Shown one piece after another: positions 1-5,293 of a stretch of 8,119 nt of DNA. The position numbers and the translations under genes were made by a program. A model generated the notes under the pieces. That model saw nothing but the letters and a program-made list of their open reading frames with translations. It searched no databases and was not told the origin of the DNA. The DNA lies in contig JAJYKO010000208.1 in NCBI GenBank assembly GCA_021788565.1, positions 1 to 8,119 on the forward strand, read 5' to 3'. Position 1 is the first letter of the stretch; every line of letters starts with the position of its first letter. Source of the stretch: Chloroflexota bacterium (GTDB lineage: Bacteria; Chloroflexota; UBA6077).

Positions 1-1
1 C

Positions 2-1258
2 CAGGCCGCCGATCTTGCCACCGATTTGCCGGTCTCCAAAGCATTCCCGCTACTACCGAAGAGAGAAGTTCTGACGGCGCTGTTGCTGGCAGCTGTCTCG
101 GCAGCCCTTCTGGAGCTGGTTAGCCTTGGAGTGGTCGTTCCCAATCCTCTGGTATCTCTTCAGCTTCCCGGCCTCACCCGAGCGACTTCACAGGGGGTCA
201 GTAGCTCGCTGTTCAGTCAGCAGGGGGATGCCCCCGCGGCGCAGGCGAGGTCGACTGCGCTCGAACCTACCAGACAGCTGCTGAACCAGATCCAGAACCA
301 GTATCAACAGGGAAGCCTGTCGCAGCAGTCAGCCGCCAATGCGATGCAACAGGCCAACGATATGCTGAACCAGGCTGCTCAGAACTCCAGCGTCAACCAG
401 CAGGCCCTGGACAATCTGGCTACGAGCCTCCGCGACACCGCCGCGGGGAGCGATATCGCCCAGAGCCTTCTCCAGGGAAAGTACCAGAAGGCAGCTCAAC
501 AGCTGCGCGATCTCGGCAGCCAGACCGACCAGCTTTCTCCGGCTGCCAGGCAGCAGCTGGCACAGGCACTCCGTAACTCGGCGGCCCAGAGCCAGGGGCT
601 CCAGCAGCTCGCGAGGCCGGAGAACTCGGCCGCCCAGTCAGTGGCGAGGCCGAACTCTGACTACAGCAGCCAGTCGCTGAACCGGCTGGCGCAGGCAGTT
701 CAGGATGCGGGCAGTCAGGTAGTCCCGCAGACCGATCTGGCAAACACGTGGCAGCAGCTGAACGACCTGAACAACCAGCTCTCGGCCGGGCAGCAGGGTC
801 CAGTCACCCAGGCGACGACCCCTCCGCAGGTATCGCAGGGACCCAGCGGCACCGGACAACAGCCCGTGGGGTTACAGCAGGGGTTTGCCTCTAGCAGCGG
901 ACAGACATCGACGGCGGCCGATCCGGCGAATACCTCGAGTAACGGGAGCGGTCAGACGCCTGGGAATGGCGGATTGGCAGGCAACGGTCAAGGAGGACCG
1001 GCGCTCGGGACCGCGAACCCCAGCTTGGGGCCGGACGGTAAGCCACTGGACATCTCCGGCAAGATTGCGGGGCAGTTCTCGGGTCAACCTCCTGATAGCT
1101 CCACTTCCCCGTCCGTCGTGAGCCAGGGGAGCGCCAATTCCACGGCATCTAACCCTGCTAGTGGAGCCCAGACCGCACCCGCCGAGAACGTATTCGTTCC
1201 AGGTAGCCAGAGGCCAGTCGTGCGTGACTACTTCAGTGGAGGGACCGGATCCAAATGA
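2..1258 (+). CDS. Gln-rich single-pass membrane protein, C-terminal part (5' end outside window)
   Basis: I do not recognise a named family. From memory, it resembles the C-terminal part of large membrane proteins found next to moxR in Chloroflexota. The frame is open to the left edge and the first in-frame start (TTG at 26) has no ribosome binding site, so the gene very probably begins upstream. Numbered from that TTG, there is a KR-flanked hydrophobic segment at residues 15-38 ending in VVVPNP. A helical Gln/Ala/Asn-rich region follows at about 75-255, including LSPAARQQLAQALR (170-183). A Gly/Ser/Thr/Pro/Gln-rich disordered stretch covers about 255-385, and a short conserved-looking end reads VVRDYFSG. 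By positive-inside logic the part after the membrane segment lies outside. It contains no cysteine. It shares an ATGA overlap with moxR, which implies coupled translation and a functional link. Function is unknown; a membrane-bound partner or scaffold for the MoxR system is an inference. Confidence 0.75.
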   Translation, partial: QAADLATDLPVSKAFPLLPKREVLTALLLAAVSAALLELVSLGVVVPNPLVSLQLPGLTRATSQGVSSSLFSQQGDAPAAQARSTALEPTRQLLNQIQNQYQQGSLSQQSAANAMQQANDMLNQAAQNSSVNQQALDNLATSLRDTAAGSDIAQSLLQGKYQKAAQQLRDLGSQTDQLSPAARQQLAQALRNSAAQSQGLQQLARPENSAAQSVARPNSDYSSQSLNRLAQAVQDAGSQVVPQTDLANTWQQLNDLNNQLSAGQQGPVTQATTPPQVSQGPSGTGQQPVGLQQGFASSSGQTSTAADPANTSSNGSGQTPGNGGLAGNGQGGPALGTANPSLGPDGKPLDISGKIAGQFSGQPPDSSTSPSVVSQGSANSTASNPASGAQTAPAENVFVPGSQRPVVRDYFSGGTGSK

Positions 1259-2244
1259 TCGATACCAATCCCCTGGTTGACGAGTTGAAGACAACCGTCT
1301 CGGAGATCGAGGCGGAGGTAGGCCAGGTTATTGTGGGCCAGGAGAAGGTGCTGCGAGGGGTCATGACCTGCCTCCTGTGCGGCGGCCATGCCCTCCTGGA
1401 AGGGGTGCCAGGACTGGGCAAGACGATGCTGGTGCGTGCCCTGAGCGGTGCCCTGGACCTACAGCACAGCCGGATCCAGTTCACGCCCGACCTGATGCCT
1501 GGCGACATAGTTGGGACCAACGTGCTTGTTGAGGGCGAGGATGGCCAGAAGCGCCTTTCTTTCAGGCGGGGGCCGGTCTTTGCGAACCTCGTACTGGCCG
1601 ATGAGATCAATCGTGCCACTCCCAAGACGCAAAGCGCCCTCCTGGAGTCCATGCAGGAAGGAAGCGTAAGCGTGGGTAGCAGTACCTACCAGCTTCCTGA
1701 ACCCTTCTTCGTTCTGGCTACTCAGAACCCAATAGAGATGGAGGGAACGTATCCGCTCCCCGAAGCGCAGTTGGACCGTTTCTTCTTCAAGCTGCATGTG
1801 GAGTTTCCGTCTCGGCACGAGTTGGTGGAAATACTGCGGCGCACTACCAGTGCCGCTCCGCACACGCCCAGGCAGGTTGCCGACGGGAAATGGCTACTCA
1901 ATGCCCAGGCGCTGGTCAGGGAGGTGCCGGCAGCGAGCTACGTAATGGAGTATGCGGTGCGTCTCACCTTGGCGAGCCATCCAGAGGACAACTTGGCACC
2001 GGACGCGGTACGCAAGTATCTGAAATACGGAGCAAGTCCCAGGGCCGCCCAGGCGCTGATCCTGGCGGCGAAAGTGAGGGCCTTGCTGGACGGCCGCTTC
2101 AACGTATCGTACGAGGATATTCGACAGGTAGCGAAGCCGGCCATGCGCCACAGAATCATCCCAAATCTGGAGGCCGAGCTGGCAGGGGTGAGCGCAGACA
2201 GAATTGTGGACGAGCTGATCCGGCACGTTTCGGAGGAGAAGTAG
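1255..2244 (+). CDS. moxR: MoxR-family AAA+ ATPase
   Basis: This is a 329-residue AAA_3-type ATPase, the usual length for MoxR, and is predicted to be soluble and cytoplasmic. The core motifs are intact: Walker A GVPGLGKT at 50-57, Walker B LVLADE with D116/E117, sensor 1 N158 in ATQNP, arginine-finger candidate R175 in AQLDRF, and sensor 2 R263 in GASPRA. The C-terminal lid with YEDIRQVAKPAMRHR follows at 286-300. MoxR ATPases form oligomeric rings that act with VWA proteins to remodel or activate clients, sometimes by helping metal insertion; the client here is unknown. The ATG overlaps the upstream stop as ATGA. A GGAGG at 1238-1242 inside the upstream gene, 12 nt ahead, can serve as ribosome binding site. 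One small oddity is a CxxC (C39, C42) just before Walker A. The following genes (DUF58 and two VWA proteins) are the classic neighbours, so the family call is secure. Confidence 0.96.
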   Translation: MIDTNPLVDELKTTVSEIEAEVGQVIVGQEKVLRGVMTCLLCGGHALLEGVPGLGKTMLVRALSGALDLQHSRIQFTPDLMPGDIVGTNVLVEGEDGQKRLSFRRGPVFANLVLADEINRATPKTQSALLESMQEGSVSVGSSTYQLPEPFFVLATQNPIEMEGTYPLPEAQLDRFFFKLHVEFPSRHELVEILRRTTSAAPHTPRQVADGKWLLNAQALVREVPAASYVMEYAVRLTLASHPEDNLAPDAVRKYLKYGASPRAAQALILAAKVRALLDGRFNVSYEDIRQVAKPAMRHRIIPNLEAELAGVSADRIVDELIRHVSEEK

Positions 2245-2390
2245 CCAATAGCCGTTAGCTGTTAGTAGTTAGCTATTAGCCGGTCGCAGCTGAAGATCAC
2301 GAGCTCTCCAGCGTTTCAGCCAGTGACCGACGACAGATGCCGGTAGCTAATGACTAATAGCTAATAGCTAATAGCCAATTGCTGATAGCC
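2242..2390. repeat. Heptad-based inverted-repeat element filling the moxR-DUF58 spacer
   Basis: The whole spacer is repetitive and more A+T-rich at its ends than its surroundings. The left arm (about 2242-2280) and right arm (about 2341-2390) are built from variants of the heptad TAATAGC, or GCTATTA on the other strand. The arms can pair imperfectly over roughly 35 bp. The 60-bp core between them carries its own short hairpin, with CGGT and GCTGAA (2281-2294) pairing to TTCAGC and ACCG (2315-2329). The element begins at the moxR stop codon TAG and ends directly before the ATG at 2391. TAGCC is present at both borders (2242-2246 and 2386-2390) but also occurs inside the element. This is seen in the sequence; whether it is mobile or structural is inferred. 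No transposase is present. Confidence 0.75.
2355..2375 (+). repeat. Three perfect tandem copies of TAATAGC
   Basis: TAATAGC occurs at 2355-2361, 2362-2368 and 2369-2375 without interruption, inside the right arm of the larger spacer element. Degenerate copies flank it on both sides (TAGCTAATGAC before, CAATTGC and TGATAGC after). Three units are too few and too short for a CRISPR array or an iteron cluster. The tract could vary in copy number by slippage. Confidence 0.8.
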
Positions 2391-3350
2391 ATGTGGTACG
2401 AACGCTTGCTCAGGTGGCGTCGGGCGCCGGCGTCCAACAGATATTCGATGAGTGGCTCCGTAACTACCGACGGCGAGGATGAGATCGACGATGCCTTCCT
2501 GGGCCGGCTCCGCCGTGCCAGTCTGGTTTCTCAGCGCAAGCTGACGAGCGCCCTGACAGGGGAGCACGACAGCCCGCGCAAAGCCAGCGCTCTGGAGTTT
2601 TCGGACTACAGGAGCTACACACCGGGCGACGACTTCCGGCGCGTCGACTGGAACGCTTACTTGCGCCTGGATCATCTGCTGGTCAAAATGGCGGACGCCC
2701 CCGAACGGCTTTCGCTTCATCTTCTCCTGGACGGCAGCAAGTCTATGGAGTGGGGATCGCCGGACAAGTTCGCCTACGCGCGGCGGCTGGTCGTCGGCCT
2801 CGCCTACGTTGCCCTCTCACATATGGACAGCGTAAATCTGATGCTCCTCAGGGGCGACGAGTGCGTGCGCGTCTCCCAGCAGGAGAGCGCCAAGGCTACC
2901 CCTGCCCTGGTAAGGGCGGCCAGGAGCCTTCGTCCCGAAGGTACCACCAATCTCGATGCAGCTCTTCGGTCTTTCTCCGGCGGAAGCAATAGGCGGGGAA
3001 TGGTGGTGCTGGTGTCCGACCTGCTCTCCCCCGCCGGATATCAATCCGGCCTCGAACGGCTCTCCCATGCGACGGTGCGCCCAGTGGTGATTCATCTGCT
3101 CAGCCCAGAGGAACTCAACCCAACAATCGAGGGCGACACGGAGTTCGAGGACGTGGAGACCGGAGACACCATCCAGGTGAGCGTCGACTGGGCTACGAAG
3201 GCGCGGTACAAGCAGTGGGTCCACGACTGGCTGAACGAGATCGAGCAGTTCTGCGCGCGCAGGGGAATCAGCTATCTGCGGGTTGAGACCTCACAGCCTG
3301 TGGAGGAGCTTCTGCTGGGCCGCCTGCGCCGAGAGAAGGTGCTGCGGTGA
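2391..3350 (+). CDS. DUF58 protein with VWA-like metal site
   Basis: This 319-residue soluble protein belongs to the DUF58 family that is almost always encoded next to moxR. The signature LEFSDYRSYTPGDDFRR followed by VDWNAYLR spans about 68-92. A VWA-like fold follows, with a metal site DGSKS (D114, S116, S118), T186 in GTTNLDAAL, and D210 in LVSDLL. No membrane segment is visible, so it should stay in the cytoplasm with MoxR, its likely partner. I chose ATG 2391, the first ATG after the repeat element. An in-frame TTG at 2379 lies within the repeat. ATG 2448 would give MSGSVTTDGEDEIDDAF and still keep the conserved part. None of the three has a convincing ribosome binding site, so the start is uncertain although the family call is firm. 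A run of acidic residues precedes the conserved core. Confidence 0.92.
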   Translation: MWYERLLRWRRAPASNRYSMSGSVTTDGEDEIDDAFLGRLRRASLVSQRKLTSALTGEHDSPRKASALEFSDYRSYTPGDDFRRVDWNAYLRLDHLLVKMADAPERLSLHLLLDGSKSMEWGSPDKFAYARRLVVGLAYVALSHMDSVNLMLLRGDECVRVSQQESAKATPALVRAARSLRPEGTTNLDAALRSFSGGSNRRGMVVLVSDLLSPAGYQSGLERLSHATVRPVVIHLLSPEELNPTIEGDTEFEDVETGDTIQVSVDWATKARYKQWVHDWLNEIEQFCARRGISYLRVETSQPVEELLLGRLRREKVLR

Positions 3351-3352
3351 GG

Positions 3353-3372
3353 CATCAGCTATCAGTGAATAG
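3353..3372. repeat. Possible remnant of the heptad repeat
   Basis: CATCAGCTATCAGTGAATAG directly follows the DUF58 stop codon. Its complement, with CTGATAGCTGATG, resembles the GCTGATAGCC end of the element in the preceding spacer. It is short and degenerate, so chance similarity is possible. Confidence 0.4.
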
Positions 3373-3378
3373 GCGGAA

Positions 3379-3442
3379 CGGGCCGGCAGGGCCGCCGGCC
3401 CCTACAACGCCGTTCGTAGGGGCCGGCGGCCCTGCCGGCCCG
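3379..3442. repeat. Perfect 27-bp inverted repeat (REP/MITE-like palindrome)
   Basis: Positions 3379-3405 and 3416-3442 are exact reverse complements over 27 bp, separated by a 10-nt loop (AACGCCGTTC). The arms are almost pure G+C. The right arm begins GTAGGGGCCGGCGGCCCTGC and each arm holds nested GGCCGG/GGCCCT elements. As RNA this would be an extremely stable hairpin between the DUF58 and BatA-like genes. There is no T-run after either arm on either strand, so it is not a standard intrinsic terminator. From memory, similar palindromes are scattered through intergenic regions of Chloroflexota and some other environmental genomes; I cannot verify that here. Confidence 0.92.
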
Positions 3443-3462
3443 CGTCTTCGTCGAGAGCTGCC

Positions 3463-5289
3463 ATGTTGATCACCGACCCCGGGGCTCTGGCGTTTCTGCT
3501 GCTGATACCGGCGATTGCCCTGCTGTACATGTTCCGCTCTCGCTACAGGCGACGCACGGTCTCCAGCATCATGCTATGGAGGAGCGTTCGGCGCGACCTG
3601 GAGGCTCGACAGCGACTGCGCCGGCCACCATTGAGTCTGCTGATGTTACTTGAAATCCTGGCCATCGTGGCCGGCGCCGCTGCTCTCGTGAAGCCGGCCC
3701 TCCCTGCCCAGGACCGCACCCATCTGGTGATTCTGATGGACACCTCCGCCAGCATGGCTGCCACCGACGTTGCGCCCTCGCGGTTCGAAGTGGCCAGAGA
3801 GAGGGCGAGGCAAGCCATAGCTCAGCTGCGCCCCGGAGATCAGGTGACCGTGATAAAGATGGGACCCAGTCCTGTTGTCGAAGCTTCGGGAAGCAATACT
3901 TCCGCTGCCCTGGCCGCCGTCAACAGCATGCAGCCGGGCGGCTCTAAAGCCGATGTGGCCTCCGCTCTTGAGGCGGCCGATGCGCTCATCCATAAGACTG
4001 GCGGGAATGGCGGCATTCTTCTGCTTTCCGATGGTGCCTTTGGATCATCGTTCCAGCCTCCGCAGCTAAGTGTGCCAGTGGACTTCCAGCCCATCGGGGT
4101 GAGCGGCGACAACCAGGGCATAACCGCCCTGGACGTGAGAGCCGAACCGGATGGGTCAGGTCGGTATATCGCCTTTGCGCAGGTGTCCAATTACGCCGGA
4201 CACCCGGTGGAACTTCCGGCCGTGGCGACTGTGGATGGCCTGCCCCTGGACCAGCGCAATCTTCAGCTCGGCGCGCACAGCAGTGCCGACCTGACCTTCG
4301 ACCTGCCGGCTGGGGCCAAATCCTTCACCCTGGCCATCGATAGCCACGACGTCTTCCCGTTGGACGACAGGGCAGAGGTCAGCATCGAGTCGGTGCAGCA
4401 GAGAAAGGTGCTGGTTGTCTCCAAGGACCCAGGCGCGGTGGAGAAGCTGCTGCGGAGCATTCCGGGCCTGAATGTTTCGACGGTGAGCCCGGCGAGCTAC
4501 AGGGGCGCCCAGGGGGCGGATCTGGTGGTGTTCGACCAGTTCGTGCCGGCAACTCTGCCGGGGGCTGATCTCCTGATAGTGAACCCGCCTCTCAAGGCCC
4601 CGGGCTTCACCACCAACCTCGCTCAACTGGACGCCTCGGTGCTGGGCAGCATTCCAAACAACCCCATCACAAGGGCGGTGGATCTCTCGAGCCTCAGGCT
4701 GAGCCAAACGGTTCAGCTGCAGACCCCGGATTGGGCCTATTCTGTGGCCGATGGGCCCGCGGGTCCACTTATTCTGGAGGGCGAGCGAGCCGGCAGGAAG
4801 ATAGTAGTGCTGAACTTCGACTGGCTCGTGTCATCGCTACCCAGGATGCAAGCTTTTCCCCTGCTGCTCTCCAATGTGGTGGAACAGCTGGACCCTACGT
4901 CGCTTCCGAGGACCATCAGCCCCGGAGAGTCGGTGGCGCTGCGCCCGATGGGAGATGCCACCTCCGCCACGATAGAGAAGCCGAACGGCAGTTCCAGTCA
5001 GGTTTCCCTGGCCACGGGATCCGTACGATTCGACGATACGAACTCGCCGGGCCAGTACACCGTGACCTGGCAGGGACCGCTGCTGGGAAAGATTTCCAAT
5101 ACCTTCAGCGTCAATCTGGCCAACACCGCGGCATCTGACATCACGCCGGAGCAGCACAGCTTCGGACAGGGAGTCCTCGGTCGCGGCTACTCACCGGTTG
5201 GACCCGGGCGGCAGTTGTGGCCGTTCGCGGCGCTCCTACTGCTGGGACTGATGGCGGGGGAGTGGATCTACTTCACGAGGAGAAGCTGA
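3463..5289 (+). CDS. BatA-like membrane-anchored VWA protein
   Basis: This is a 608-residue protein of the BatA (aerotolerance regulator) type. The N-terminus has membrane segments at about 7-24 and 57-78 separated by a very basic loop (RSRYRRR, then SSIMLWRSVRRDLEA), typical of the BatA_N domain. A VWA domain follows at about 86-215 with DTSAS (D93, S95, S97) and LLSDG (D190). The usual MIDAS threonine is not evident, since the loop reads PGGSKADVASAL. Residues 315-475 resemble a non-catalytic glutamine-amidotransferase-like module, and a beta-rich part follows to about 560. A final membrane segment at about 586-603 ends in RRS. Basic residues flank the inner sides, so the VWA and later domains should lie outside the membrane. 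There is no cysteine. The ATG at 3463 gives the expected N-terminus and only a weak GAGAG lies upstream (3453-3457). It probably acts with MoxR/DUF58 and the next gene. Confidence 0.88.
   Translation: MLITDPGALAFLLLIPAIALLYMFRSRYRRRTVSSIMLWRSVRRDLEARQRLRRPPLSLLMLLEILAIVAGAAALVKPALPAQDRTHLVILMDTSASMAATDVAPSRFEVARERARQAIAQLRPGDQVTVIKMGPSPVVEASGSNTSAALAAVNSMQPGGSKADVASALEAADALIHKTGGNGGILLLSDGAFGSSFQPPQLSVPVDFQPIGVSGDNQGITALDVRAEPDGSGRYIAFAQVSNYAGHPVELPAVATVDGLPLDQRNLQLGAHSSADLTFDLPAGAKSFTLAIDSHDVFPLDDRAEVSIESVQQRKVLVVSKDPGAVEKLLRSIPGLNVSTVSPASYRGAQGADLVVFDQFVPATLPGADLLIVNPPLKAPGFTTNLAQLDASVLGSIPNNPITRAVDLSSLRLSQTVQLQTPDWAYSVADGPAGPLILEGERAGRKIVVLNFDWLVSSLPRMQAFPLLLSNVVEQLDPTSLPRTISPGESVALRPMGDATSATIEKPNGSSSQVSLATGSVRFDDTNSPGQYTVTWQGPLLGKISNTFSVNLANTAASDITPEQHSFGQGVLGRGYSPVGPGRQLWPFAALLLLGLMAGEWIYFTRRS
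5277..5282 (+). promoter_or_regulatory. Ribosome binding site GAGGAG
   Basis: A GAGGAG sits 11 nt before the GTG at 5294, inside the end of the BatA-like gene. It supports that GTG as the start, where no ATG gives a full-length N-terminus, and it shows tight coupling of the last two VWA genes. Confidence 0.7.
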
Positions 5290-5293
5290 AGCC

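Noticed and set aside
614..626. AGGCCGGAGAACT shared with 8094-8106 as a possible long-range repeat or attachment site
   Set aside because: Both copies lie in coding sequence (RPEN), are only 13 bp, and their flanks differ. Chance and codon bias explain them.
2355..2375. Tandem heptads as a CRISPR array or replication iterons
   Set aside because: Units are 7 bp with no spacers, only three perfect copies, and no cas or replication gene nearby.
3379..3442. GC palindrome as an intrinsic terminator
   Set aside because: No T-run follows either arm on either strand, and the genes on both sides appear to belong to one operon.
4156..4707. Minus-strand open frame (183 residues) opposite the BatA-like gene
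   Set aside because: It is rich in His, Arg and Gln without any motif and overlaps conserved coding sequence, so it is a shadow frame.
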